Part shown: positions 37,369-46,100 of the stretch, one piece after another
Numbering within the stretch: position 1 is the first letter of the stretch
Layout of the letters: each line of letters begins with the position of its first letter
Program-made: the position numbers and the translations under genes
The notes under the pieces: model-generated
The model's database searches: none
What the model was told of the DNA's origin: nothing
What the model saw: the letters and a program-made list of their open reading frames with translations, nothing else
DNA from: Flavobacterium psychraerolatum
Lineage (GTDB): Bacteria > Bacteroidota > Bacteroidia > Flavobacteriales > Flavobacteriaceae
Length of the DNA stretch: 64,000 nt
Direction: 5' to 3'
Assembly: GCF_025960985.1 (NCBI RefSeq)
Contig: NZ_JAOQMX010000013.1
Coordinates: forward strand, 22,925 to 86,924

Positions 37369-38199
37369 TTATCTCTTCAACAACTCCGATTTTCCATGAA
37401 ATCCATTCATGATTACTTTTGGAGAGTTGTACAAGTACAGTTTTGAATTACCTTCTAGAAAAATGGCGATTTCTTTGGAACAGTTTAAGGTTGCTTGTGA
37501 GCCATCTTGCTGCTTGACATCAGCAGTACGGGTCATTAATTTTTCAGCTTTCAAAACAGGCTTACCTACAAGGCTCAATCTTAAATTCTCGGCGTCACCA
37601 CTAACCGTCAGCTCCGCACTTTTATACAATTGCAAATCCAAAGAAGCTGTTTTTAGTATTAATTCAGCATCTACCTTATCATTCAAAATCATTTTAACCG
37701 ACTCTCCTTGTAAATTTAATTCGCCATCAGCACTATTGCTCAAGCTAAAATTGATATTTTTCGCATTGATATTTAATTTCATTTTCGAATCATCTTTACC
37801 CATAATATCAAAATCCTCTGCAACTACTAGCGATCCTAATTGTTTCAAAACAGCATCATCATACAATTTGATTGCATGTATTTTGGCCACATTCAATATA
37901 ATTTCGATTCGCTTGCTTGAAGTAATTTTGGCAGAAGTCCCAATTCTCAGGACACTATCAACCACTTCAAATTTGATGACATCGTGTAGATTCGAATCGG
38001 CTTTCAAAAAATAATTACTACTTGAGTTTCCAGCCGTAAAAGTTATTTTTAAATCGTCATGCACCTCGACAGTATCAAATCCACCTAGATCATAGGTCTT
38101 TTCAACTACAATTTTATCTCCTTTGATTTTTACTTTTTTTTGTGCTTGTAACGAAGCTACAAATGTTAATAAAAACAGTGTTAGTAGTGTTTTTTTCAT
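37369..38199 (-). CDS. GIN-domain (DUF2807) secreted protein
   Basis: Start chosen at MKKTLLTLFLLTF (38199), giving 276 residues with a signal peptide ending near SLQAQKK. The remainder is the DUF2807 beta-helix-like domain: YDLGGFDTVEVHDDLKITF, NLHDVIKFEVVDSVLRIG, and repeated short strands of the N-A-x-G type (NINFSLSNSADGELNLQGES). Function unknown in the family. Last gene of an ECF sigma/small protein/MscS/GIN operon. Confidence 0.85.
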   Translation of the reverse strand: MKKTLLTLFLLTFVASLQAQKKVKIKGDKIVVEKTYDLGGFDTVEVHDDLKITFTAGNSSSNYFLKADSNLHDVIKFEVVDSVLRIGTSAKITSSKRIEIILNVAKIHAIKLYDDAVLKQLGSLVVAEDFDIMGKDDSKMKLNINAKNINFSLSNSADGELNLQGESVKMILNDKVDAELILKTASLDLQLYKSAELTVSGDAENLRLSLVGKPVLKAEKLMTRTADVKQQDGSQATLNCSKEIAIFLEGNSKLYLYNSPKVIMNGFHGKSELLKR

Positions 38200-38237
38200 A
38201 ATGTTAGTTTTTAAATTATTAGTTTTAATATTCATAA

Positions 38238-39065
38238 TTACTCCTTAACTTCAACTGTATTTTCAACGATTTGAAGAATTGGAATAATTACTTTTCCTGT
38301 TACAGTTTTCAGTGTCATACTGATGTTTTCAATAGCAACTATTTCGCCTTCTTGACCATTGACCTTAATATATTCGCCAACGGTATAGTTTTTTCTAGCA
38401 TAAAATGTGAGGAGCAAATTGGTGATTACATCTTTCGATCCTAGTCCAAAAGCCAAGACAAAAGTGAGTAAAAAAGCACCCAAAATAATAGTCACATTGT
38501 TGGTGATGATGGTAGTGTCAACGCCTGCTTGATTGAGCGCAGTGATGGTCACCAAAATTGCAATACCATAAAAAGCCATGCTACTGATCACTTTTCCTCC
38601 GCTCATGCTGAGTGAAGTAAACAAGCCAGAAATTGCTTTTCGAACAAAATTGGCAATATAAACGCCGATCATAAACAAGGCCAACGCACTAAATAATTTT
38701 GGCAAGTAACGCAATAGATTACTGATTTCGACAGAGATTATTGTCCACTGCATGACATCGGCAGCGATAATCATGAACACCAAAATTAAAATCCAGCGCA
38801 CAAAACCAATAATTATCTCAGAAATATTGATCTTATACTCTGATTTTCCGAACAAATCTGATTCATTTATTTTTTCGCCTACTTTATCAATACTCGATAC
38901 AGCAAGGGCTTTTCTTAGAATAAAAATTAATCCTTTTGAAATTGCCCAACCTATTACCAACACAAGAATGGCATAAATAAAGCTAATCAATCCCTCGCCA
39001 ATTTTAAAGAAGAGCGTATTAATCGTGTTTAACGTATCGGATTGTAATTGATCTAAAACTTCCAT
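38238..39065 (-). CDS. small-conductance mechanosensitive channel family protein
   Basis: Start chosen at MEVLDQLQSDTLNTINTLF (39065), 275 residues. Four or so hydrophobic segments are followed by an MscS-like pore helix and beta domain (LAFGLGSKDVITNLLLTFYAR, YTVGEYIKVNGQEGEIVAIE, MTLKTVTGKVIIPILQIVENTV). It probably releases solutes on osmotic downshock. Only 7 bp separate it from the small upstream gene of the operon. Confidence 0.88.
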   Translation of the reverse strand: MEVLDQLQSDTLNTINTLFFKIGEGLISFIYAILVLVIGWAISKGLIFILRKALAVSSIDKVGEKINESDLFGKSEYKINISEIIIGFVRWILILVFMIIAADVMQWTIISVEISNLLRYLPKLFSALALFMIGVYIANFVRKAISGLFTSLSMSGGKVISSMAFYGIAILVTITALNQAGVDTTIITNNVTIILGAFLLTFVLAFGLGSKDVITNLLLTFYARKNYTVGEYIKVNGQEGEIVAIENISMTLKTVTGKVIIPILQIVENTVEVKE

Positions 39066-39072
39066 ATTCTTA

Positions 39073-39273
39073 TTATTTTGTGTCGTTGTTATTTTTAGAT
39101 TTCGTTTTAAACATACCCTCAATGGTTGAAGCGTAGTTTGACGAAAACAAGCTAGTCACTTCCAAAATGAATTTAACGGTATTTACGTCGTCCATCACTT
39201 TTTTCTTCAAGTCGTGCGGTACTTCTTGCTGAGGAAGACCTATTTTTTTGAAAGGATTTTCATTTTCCATCAT
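39073..39273 (-). CDS. small conserved protein between ECF sigma factor and MscS
   Basis: 66 residues, soluble: PFKKIGLPQQEVPHDLKKKVMDDVNTVKFILEVTSLFSSN. Its start overlaps the end of the sigma factor gene by 4 bp (ATGA type), so translation is coupled. Such short genes next to ECF factors sometimes encode anti-sigma or co-factors, but no zinc or membrane motif is visible; function not recognised. Confidence 0.75.
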   Translation of the reverse strand: MMENENPFKKIGLPQQEVPHDLKKKVMDDVNTVKFILEVTSLFSSNYASTIEGMFKTKSKNNNDTK

Positions 39274-39836
39274 ACATCTATTTTATTATACAATTCGGCT
39301 ATTTTTGTTTTGGCTCTCGAGAGGCGCATTTTTACGGCGCTTTCTGATAGTTCCAACACCTCTTGAAGTTCTTTGATCGAAGCTTCGTCTTGGTATTTCA
39401 TTTGCAATATCATTCGGTCCTCGGGCGGAATTAATGTCAGTGCTTTTTCAAGTTTATCCACTTGCATTTGCGACAGGCTGTAATCACTAACTTCGATAGC
39501 GACATCATATTGCTCTTCTATTTGGTTCGAATGAGAGGCCATTTGTCGTTCTTTATCGCGACTCAAATAATTGACACAAAAATTATAGGTAACAGAATAC
39601 AACCAAGTAGAAAATTTAGAATTCCCTTTGAAGGTGGCGATTTTGACAAAAACATGCAAAAACACATCTTGAGTCAAATCTTTGGCTTCATCAACCGAAC
39701 GCACAAAGCCATAACATTTATTATACACCAAATGTTCGTATCGATCGTACAGCACTCCAAAAAGTACGGTATCATTTGTTTTCCCTATTTTTGAAGCTAA
39801 TTCTTCATCAAGAATGCCATCGTAATTTTTGACCAT
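39270..39836 (-). CDS. ECF-type RNA polymerase sigma factor
   Basis: 188 residues. Sigma region 2 (FGVLYDRYEHLVYNKCYGFV, DEAKDLTQDVFLHVFVK, FKGNSKFSTWLYSVTYNFC) and region 4 (LTLIPPEDRMILQMKYQDEASIKELQEVLELSESAVKMRLSRAKTKI in part). First gene of the operon; it may drive its own operon and the neighbouring envelope genes. No recognisable classical anti-sigma factor is adjacent. Confidence 0.93.
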   Translation of the reverse strand: MVKNYDGILDEELASKIGKTNDTVLFGVLYDRYEHLVYNKCYGFVRSVDEAKDLTQDVFLHVFVKIATFKGNSKFSTWLYSVTYNFCVNYLSRDKERQMASHSNQIEEQYDVAIEVSDYSLSQMQVDKLEKALTLIPPEDRMILQMKYQDEASIKELQEVLELSESAVKMRLSRAKTKIAELYNKIDV

Positions 39837-39893
39837 ACACCTTCTTTACATCTTTTAACCAAAAAAGCACTTTTACTACACTAAATAAAGGTT

Positions 39894-40892
39894 TTAGTCT
39901 CGTACGTCAAAGCTCACTTCTACTCTACGTGCTGCTGCAGCGTCTACGCTTGTAGCATCTACACCATGATATTCAGACGAAATTCTATTTGCAGGAACTC
40001 CTTCTTGTATCAAATATTGTTTAACAGCATCGTTTCGTAACATAGACAATTTGGTATTGTAGGCTACATTACCCGATTTACTAGCATAACCATCAAGAAA
40101 AACTTGTAAACTTGGGTTCAAAGTCAAATCATCTAATAGTTGGTGTAAGCGAAGTGCATCTGTACCACTAATTTTGGCTGAATTATTATCGAAATAAACC
40201 TTGGCTTGTATTTTGGCAAATTTTTCTTTTAGCAATTGCACAGCGGTAATAGTTGTAATTGCTGGTGCAATAATTGTGCTTGTTGTTGGGGTTGCCGTTG
40301 TATCAGTAAGGACAACCAAACTTTCTACAGGCGCTACAGTGACCACCTCTTTTGGTTGCGCTTTTGGCTGTACCACAACAGCTACAGCAGCAGGAACCGC
40401 AACTGTATTAACTGTTTGCAAAGTCAACAGCCGCTCTTGATTGCGTAATATAGCATCGTATTTGGAATTTAAGTCACTTAACTGACGCTCATAATTACGA
40501 CTGTCTTCGCTTACCAAAGCTGGTTTTTGGTACGCGCTGTTAGCATTGTAGACCGTATCTCGGGTTACCACTGTTTTTAATGTAGACAAATATACTGTAT
40601 CACGCACTACAGCACGTTTTGAAACAGTATCTATTTTTGACCTCAAAGATGCTAAGTCATTTTCTAGCACACGCATACGTTGCATCACGCTATCGTTGGC
40701 AACTGTTTTTGATGCCAACAAAATTTGTGATGTTACTGCTTGTTTATCAAGTGTACTATTGTCTTGTTTTTTAAATTTTTGTAAAATCGAAATCAAATGT
40801 GCTTTTGATATTACGATTTCGCCTTCTTGTTGTGTTTGCCCATAAAAAGTAGAACAAACTAGAAATAAGATAAAAGATATTTTTGTTTTCAT
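39894..40892 (-). CDS. OmpA-family outer-membrane/peptidoglycan-binding protein
   Basis: Start chosen at MKTKISFILFLVCSTFYGQ (40892), 332 residues. Signal peptide, then a coiled-coil stretch (about 25-150, with NDSVMQRMRVLENDLASLRSKID), a threonine/valine-rich linker, and a C-terminal OmpA domain (AKVYFDNNSAKISGTDALRLH, VFLDGYASKSGNVAYNTKLS, NAVKQYLIQEGV-like, RRVEVSF). The OmpA domain binds peptidoglycan; no N-terminal barrel is present. Divergent from the envelope operon at 41332. Confidence 0.88.
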   Translation of the reverse strand: MKTKISFILFLVCSTFYGQTQQEGEIVISKAHLISILQKFKKQDNSTLDKQAVTSQILLASKTVANDSVMQRMRVLENDLASLRSKIDTVSKRAVVRDTVYLSTLKTVVTRDTVYNANSAYQKPALVSEDSRNYERQLSDLNSKYDAILRNQERLLTLQTVNTVAVPAAVAVVVQPKAQPKEVVTVAPVESLVVLTDTTATPTTSTIIAPAITTITAVQLLKEKFAKIQAKVYFDNNSAKISGTDALRLHQLLDDLTLNPSLQVFLDGYASKSGNVAYNTKLSMLRNDAVKQYLIQEGVPANRISSEYHGVDATSVDAAAARRVEVSFDVRD

Positions 40893-41331
40893 AAATAGTA
40901 ATTTTAAAATTTTAATCGAAAGCGACTCGTCCTTAAGCAACATTCTTTTCGAATAACAAACTTACTGTGTAAGTCCGGAATTATTGGTCAAAGTAACAAA
41001 AGTAAAACGTATGACTTACATTATAAGGTATGTATTTTTTATCAAAACGCAGTTCTATTTGCGGTACTTATCATTAAGACACATCAAAAAGCAAAAAGTC
41101 ACCAACTTTTTTATTAAAGTCCGTTTTTTTTTGTCGTGAAAAACATATTAGGGTGATTATTATTAGATATAAGTAGATTTGATATGTTTTTTTTCCCGTA
41201 AACAATTAAAATCTATGTCCTCTTTATAATCACAGACCAAAAAATGAATCTTAATAAAGTTTTTTTTTAAATAAATGTGACCTATCGTTTTTTTGTGTGT
41301 CTTAACTATAAATCATTTAAATATTCACGAC
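40893..41331. promoter_or_regulatory. divergent regulatory region between OmpA gene and envelope operon
   Basis: 439 bp without a gene. On the minus strand TACTTTTG (41005-40998) is a -7 candidate for the OmpA gene. A short hairpin AAAAAGT-CACC-AACTTTTT lies at about 41094-41112. Toward the operon no TAnnTTTG is present; T runs near 41290-41296 and the segment GTGACCTATCG (41278-41288) may belong to an alternative sigma promoter. Confidence 0.4.
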
Positions 41332-42249
41332 ATGAAAAAAATAACTTTAGTAGCATTAGCAATACTCTCACTAAGTTCTTGCGTTAAAAAACAAGATGGC
41401 GATAATCCAGAAATTAAAAAAGAAATAGTTCAAACCAACTCTGAATTAAACAAAACACTAGCTGAGCAAGAAGAAGTAAAACAAGAAATTGTAGCACTAT
41501 CTAGAAAAAAAGATTCGTTACTGAATGTTTTAAACGGTACTAAAGAATCTATGTCAAGAATGAACGAATCAAAACTTGACAAAGGAATACAAGGTGTAAA
41601 CTTAAAATTAAACGAGCTTAAAGGTCAAAAAGAAAACATTGAAGAGCAAGTTGCTTTACAACAGAAAGAAATGGACTTGGCTACCAAAAAAATTGATTTG
41701 CTAAATCAAGAAAAATTAGTTTATGATGCGCAACACAAAGCACTATATGACAAAGGTGCAGCTCCAAAAGATTTTGCAAAAGTAGATACTTTACTAGGCG
41801 AAATAAACGGAAAAATCAATGCTCAAAAAAGAAAAGTAAAGTCATTGACAAGAAACATTTCTGATGTTCAAGAACAAGTACTTTCAATTGACGGTCAACG
41901 TGACTTTTTGAGCAAGAAAATAAGAGAAGATTATAATGCTCAAGACATTTTTGGTGAATTTGCAAAAGAGGAAGAGTCTAAAATTACAGATCAAATTACT
42001 CAAATAGATGCTCAAATATCTAAACTAACTGGTAATGTTAACAATATCAACTCATCTGTAGCATCATTAAGCGATAGCATCTCTGCAAAAACAGAACAAC
42101 ACGATTTAAATTCTCAAAATCAAGCAGATGCAAACAAAACTCAAAATAGATTGTACTATGCTCTAATAGCAGTAGGAATCGTTATTATACTGTTTGCAGT
42201 ATTTTACATCATCGGAAAAAGAAAAAAACAACAAAATAAAACTAAATAA
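41332..42249 (+). CDS. coiled-coil lipoprotein with C-terminal transmembrane helix
   Basis: Start chosen at MKKITLVALAILSL (41332), 305 residues. Lipobox LSLSSC near residue 17-20. A long coiled coil rich in K, E, Q follows (about 30-265), and near the C-terminus a hydrophobic helix (YYALIAVGIVIILFAVFYII) is followed by the basic end GKRKKQQNKTK. Lipid anchor and basic-tailed helix at opposite ends suggest a protein that could span the periplasm. First gene of a tight four-gene operon (next start 3 bp away). Not recognised as a named family. Confidence 0.78.
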   Translation: MKKITLVALAILSLSSCVKKQDGDNPEIKKEIVQTNSELNKTLAEQEEVKQEIVALSRKKDSLLNVLNGTKESMSRMNESKLDKGIQGVNLKLNELKGQKENIEEQVALQQKEMDLATKKIDLLNQEKLVYDAQHKALYDKGAAPKDFAKVDTLLGEINGKINAQKRKVKSLTRNISDVQEQVLSIDGQRDFLSKKIREDYNAQDIFGEFAKEEESKITDQITQIDAQISKLTGNVNNINSSVASLSDSISAKTEQHDLNSQNQADANKTQNRLYYALIAVGIVIILFAVFYIIGKRKKQQNKTK

Positions 42250-42251
42250 TC

Positions 42252-42671
42252 ATGGCAACTAAAAAAAATTCAGATAAAAATACAACTTCAGCATTCGATA
42301 CACTTAAAAATTTTATTGGAAATGTTACCGATAATGTAATCGAGGGAACAGCTGTTGTGACTGACAAAATAAAAGACTCTAGCGCTAAAGCGTATGTAGC
42401 AAGTACCGAATTGGTAGAAGATGCAAACCAACGCATTCACTCCTATACGGATAAAATTTCGCTTCAAAAAGAAGAGAAATCCATCATTGAGAGACAAAAA
42501 GAAATCACTGCAGATTTTGGTGAAAGAACTATCAATCAATACATCAAAACAGATACCTTGCACAAACCATTCTTGACTACTGCTGAGATGACAGAACTAG
42601 TTGAAGAATACAAAGGGAACAAAAAGAACCTAAATTCAATTACCAAAAAATTAAAAAAATTAAACAGCTAG
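42252..42671 (+). CDS. hypothetical helical protein of the envelope operon
   Basis: 139 residues, no signal peptide, strongly charged and helical: FDTLKNFIGNVTDNVIEGTAVVTDKIKDSSAKAYVASTEL resembles apolipophorin/YtxH-like amphipathic helices, then KEEKSIIERQKEITADFGERT. Starts 2 bp after the lipoprotein gene and ends 3 bp before the next. Presumably cytoplasmic. Function unknown. Confidence 0.75.
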   Translation: MATKKNSDKNTTSAFDTLKNFIGNVTDNVIEGTAVVTDKIKDSSAKAYVASTELVEDANQRIHSYTDKISLQKEEKSIIERQKEITADFGERTINQYIKTDTLHKPFLTTAEMTELVEEYKGNKKNLNSITKKLKKLNS

Positions 42672-42674
42672 ATC

Positions 42675-43001
42675 ATGAGAAATATACTTTTAATGGGTTT
42701 TATAATCCTAAATGTTTTTTTGTGCGTCCTTAATTTCGAAATTTATCAAACACCACAAGATATTGATCTTGGATTCGGTATCTTTACTACATTCCCGCTA
42801 GCTATTGTAACGGCGATTGGACTAGTTTTTTGTTTGATCTTTTTCCTTATTGACAAAAACAAACAAATGAAAAACGAAGCAATTATCGAGACATTAAAAA
42901 ATGAAGTTGCAATTAGCAAAAAGGACCTCGAAATTGTTACTCTTAAAATGAATTCTTTGCCATCAGAGCCACAAGCGGTGATTGCAGAAGAAATCAACTA
43001 A
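42675..43001 (+). CDS. small inner-membrane protein with cytoplasmic coiled coil
   Basis: 108 residues, two transmembrane segments (about 3-20 and 38-62: NILLMGFIILNVFLCVLNF and FPLAIVTAIGLVFCLIFFLI), then a charged helical tail. The layout resembles LapA-type (DUF1049) proteins, though I cannot confirm the family. Tight spacing to both neighbours marks it as part of the same complex or pathway. Confidence 0.75.
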   Translation: MRNILLMGFIILNVFLCVLNFEIYQTPQDIDLGFGIFTTFPLAIVTAIGLVFCLIFFLIDKNKQMKNEAIIETLKNEVAISKKDLEIVTLKMNSLPSEPQAVIAEEIN

Positions 43002-43011
43002 AAAAACAAAA

Positions 43012-44910
43012 ATGAAAAAAACAATACACATACTATTATTATCCCTTTCTACCTTAGGATTTGCACAAGTAAAAGACATAAGCTTCACCGCTTCACCTTT
43101 TGTAGATTATACCTTTTATGACAAACATTCAGGACTAGAAAATGCCACCTCTGTTGGAGGGAAAATTGGATTTGGGTTTGGAGAATATGTAGAAATACGT
43201 GCCGTTTATTTACAATCACTAGGACTACAGACCAACTTCTCTCATTATGGACTAGCAGGATACAACGACGCACAGTTTCAATCCCAAAACATCACCTTAA
43301 CTCGTTGGGGAGGTGAATTTAAAACCAACTTGGGTAGAGGCCGTTTTATTCCGTACTTGACATTAGGATCTGGTGTGCAAAACATCGAGATCAAAGACGG
43401 AGCAGATTTTGACCAAATTTATACTAGTGTAGGTTTAGGTTTCAAAACTAAATTAACCGACCGAATTGTATTTACTGTTGAAGGGAAGTACAACAGATAC
43501 AATTTTAATGCAGGTGAAAATTTGCTTACAGAACAAAATAAAACTGCTTTTGGTGCCACCAATGCAGATTTTGAAACCAAAGCATTAACCAACTGGTCTG
43601 CACAAGCCTCTTTACAATTTTACTTGGGAGGAAGAAAACCAGGTACTTTGAGTGAATTAGACAAAGCGTATTACAGTAAATTTAGTAACGGTTTCAAAGG
43701 TATTCAGTGGATTATTGAACCGAGTATCAACTATATCAAATTTGACGACAAATCACTTTTCAAAGACACCTATTTAATGGGATTGTATGCTGGATTTGAT
43801 TTTAACCAATACACTGGTATTCGTGCTTTTTACCTTCAATCAACAGAAAACGAACAAATTTCGACCTCGTTTGACCACCTTTCTATGTATGGTCTGGAGT
43901 TTAGAGCAAGATTGAATGATGGAAATGGAGTTACACCATACTTAATTCTTGGTGGGGGTGTATTGAATACTCAAAGTAACTATTTAGGAAAAACAAATAC
44001 GCCAGTAGATAGCGAGGAGTTTGCCTCTGCAGGTTTAGGATTGAATATTCCTTTGAGCAAGCACATTTTGATTACAGGTGGTGCTAGAGGTATGATTACT
44101 TCTGGAGCAAATGTTGCCAATTTAACTAGTCCCGATAACTTGCAAACCCACATTATGTACAACGCTGGAATCAAATTAAGTTTTGGTGGTAAAAAAGCAA
44201 ATCCAAATGAGGTTTATAATACACAGTTAAATGAACAATTGGATATCAAAGATAAAGAAACACAAGTTTACATAGATGAGAAAATAGCTCAAAACAATGC
44301 AGACAATACAGATAAAATAGCAACGTTAAAACAAGAATACCAAGATAAACTATATACACTTGAAAAAGACTTAGAAAAAGCAAATGCCAATAACGATATT
44401 GACAAAGCAGTAGTTATCTTGGAACAAAAGAAAAATGCTCAAAATGCACTGGAACAAGTTGCACAAATTGAGAAAAAAGCAAATAAAAATCAAGAAATAC
44501 AACAATTAAAAGCAATTACTACCAATAATGAAACTGCCAAAACAATAACAAAAGATAACGTTGTTGCTGTTCCTGTAATAAAAACAGTTACAGATAGCGT
44601 AACCACAAAAGCTATTGTAACTCCTGAGGCTGCTGTTGCACCAACTATTGTTGTAACAAAAGACAGCACTACTACGAAAGTGTTCGCTCCAAAAGCTGCT
44701 GTATCTAATGTGCCAGCTAGCACCAATACACAAGTTGTAGAATATATTAAATTATCGCCAGCAGAATTAGAGAGTTTGATTGACAAAGTAATGGAAACCA
44801 ACAAAACTAATTATAATAACGCTCTTGAAAATGAAAAACTCAAAAAAAGAGTTGAAACGATTGAAAAAGCATTATTGGATAAATCGAAACCAACGGGTAC
44901 AAAAAAATAA
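43012..44910 (+). CDS. outer-membrane protein with duplicated beta-barrel unit and long periplasmic tail
   Basis: Start chosen at MKKTIHILLLSLSTLGFAQ (43012), 632 residues. Signal peptide, then two related barrel-type halves: the first has IGFGFGEYVEIRAVYLQSLG, FIPYLTLGSGVQNIEI and FYLGGRKPG; the second repeats the pattern with FDFNQYTGIRAFYLQSTE, VTPYLILGGGVLNTQ and IKLSFGGKK. After about residue 400 the chain is charged and coiled-coil, with a threonine/valine/alanine-rich linker and a final helix. Last gene of the envelope operon, ended by a terminator. Confidence 0.8.
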   Translation: MKKTIHILLLSLSTLGFAQVKDISFTASPFVDYTFYDKHSGLENATSVGGKIGFGFGEYVEIRAVYLQSLGLQTNFSHYGLAGYNDAQFQSQNITLTRWGGEFKTNLGRGRFIPYLTLGSGVQNIEIKDGADFDQIYTSVGLGFKTKLTDRIVFTVEGKYNRYNFNAGENLLTEQNKTAFGATNADFETKALTNWSAQASLQFYLGGRKPGTLSELDKAYYSKFSNGFKGIQWIIEPSINYIKFDDKSLFKDTYLMGLYAGFDFNQYTGIRAFYLQSTENEQISTSFDHLSMYGLEFRARLNDGNGVTPYLILGGGVLNTQSNYLGKTNTPVDSEEFASAGLGLNIPLSKHILITGGARGMITSGANVANLTSPDNLQTHIMYNAGIKLSFGGKKANPNEVYNTQLNEQLDIKDKETQVYIDEKIAQNNADNTDKIATLKQEYQDKLYTLEKDLEKANANNDIDKAVVILEQKKNAQNALEQVAQIEKKANKNQEIQQLKAITTNNETAKTITKDNVVAVPVIKTVTDSVTTKAIVTPEAAVAPTIVVTKDSTTTKVFAPKAAVSNVPASTNTQVVEYIKLSPAELESLIDKVMETNKTNYNNALENEKLKKRVETIEKALLDKSKPTGTKK

Positions 44911-44936
44911 CATATAAATCCTTTACGTATTAAGGT

Positions 44937-44975
44937 AAAATGGAGTATAATTTTTCAAATTATACTCCATTTTTT
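44937..44975 (+). terminator. terminator of the envelope operon
   Basis: AATGGAGTATAATTT / AAATTATACTCCATT stem with a tiny loop and T run; 27 bp after the stop. Confidence 0.9.
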
Positions 44976-45001
44976 AGTTAACTTTATAAAAAACAAACAA
45001 C

Positions 45002-45655
45002 ATGAAATATCAAGTTACCATAGACAATATTCAAACGATTGATGAGCTAAACACGTACTGGACTCTTGAGGATTATGTAAACCTTCTAGGTCTATATGGG
45101 TTTCCGGATGCTAAGAGTAGAGATATAGCAGAATTGCGCGAATTATTATTCATGGCCATTAGCGATTATGAGCCCAATGAAGCAGCTGTTATCATCTTGA
45201 CCTATAAATTATCGGAAGAATTATCGGAAGGTCAAATTGACCAAATATCAAATGATATGCTATTGGATAAGGTTTGTGAGGAGTATCCCGTAATTAAGCT
45301 TCACGCACGTTTGTTTCATTGCAACCAAATGTTGCACCATGCTTTCAACGGAAAATTCCCAAATGCCAAAGCTGTAATTTTAAAGTTCAAAATTATTTCA
45401 GAAGAAAATATACCTTTGACAAATGCACAACTATTGAAAACATTAAACAATGGGTTGTCAGACAACAACCTCATCAAAAGATTGTTTGACGAACCTATGA
45501 CCACTGCAGCTGAATTTCCTGATGCTGATGGAATTGTTTGGGAAATAAAAACAGAGGACAATCAAAACTATGAAATGATTACCTCTGAATATTGGTTGGA
45601 TCGCACCGATTTGATTGCTTCTGAATTTGAAGGAGAAGTAATTGAAGAAGCTTAA
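45002..45655 (+). CDS. hypothetical protein
   Basis: 217 residues, acidic, soluble, no signal peptide. Begins MKYQVTIDNIQTIDELNTYW; the middle is helical (ELRELLFMAISDYEPNEAAVIIL, KLHARLFHCNQMLHHAFNG), the end mixed with several acidic residues (ASEFEGEVIEEA). I do not recognise the family. It lies alone between the envelope operon terminator and an element-C-containing gap. Confidence 0.75.
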   Translation: MKYQVTIDNIQTIDELNTYWTLEDYVNLLGLYGFPDAKSRDIAELRELLFMAISDYEPNEAAVIILTYKLSEELSEGQIDQISNDMLLDKVCEEYPVIKLHARLFHCNQMLHHAFNGKFPNAKAVILKFKIISEENIPLTNAQLLKTLNNGLSDNNLIKRLFDEPMTTAAEFPDADGIVWEIKTEDNQNYEMITSEYWLDRTDLIASEFEGEVIEEA

Positions 45656-46100
45656 TAATACCTAAGGATTCTACTTGGATTCCTTCTATTCAGCCACTGC
45701 TTACATTTTTTTTATACTAACATGAAATTAATTGTAACTCGTGGCTGATTTTTTTTGGATAGATATTAATACAAATAAATCATGTAGACGAACGGGATTT
45801 GCATTAGGGATGGGAGCAATTGTCTGAGCTCTTATTGTGTAGCGAAGTGGAACAATAAAGCGAGTGTGTACAGCCCGACCGAAGGTAATGCCCAAATTAT
45901 TCCTAATGAATTTTTTCTTTAAACAAATAAATTTGATGTACCACCGAAAACTAAAACTTAGCATCTGTAAATTGGGTTGTAATGAATCATCATTTTGAAC
46001 CGGATTAAAATAAAAAAAATATTTATTTGTTTTTTTGTAACATTATCGCTCCTCGACACGTATAACTACTGTACCCAATAAAATTTGAGGAGATAAACAA
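45656..46100. other. gene-free stretch upstream of rpoD
   Basis: Holds a weak hairpin (AAGGA...TCCTT, about 45663-45684), structured element copy C (45801-45893) and the rpoD leader. I see no convincing gene on either strand. Confidence 0.6.
45801..45893 (+). repeat. dispersed structured element, copy C
   Basis: Outer stem GCATTA (45801-45806) / TAATGC (45886-45891), extended by ATTTG / CAAAT outside. Blocks AGGGATGGGAG and ACAGCCCGACCG. Inner stem TTATTGT (45832-45838) / ACAATAA (45852-45858). A short ACC-GAA-GGT hairpin precedes the outer 3' arm. Confidence 0.8.

Noticed and set aside
39462..39794. 110-codon plus-strand frame opposite the ECF sigma gene
   Set aside because: It is antisense to a clearly conserved sigma factor and has no protein signature.
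45728..45964. 78-codon open frame on the minus strand upstream of rpoD
   Set aside because: It runs across structured element copy C, has no promoter or recognisable protein features, and its composition follows the repeat.
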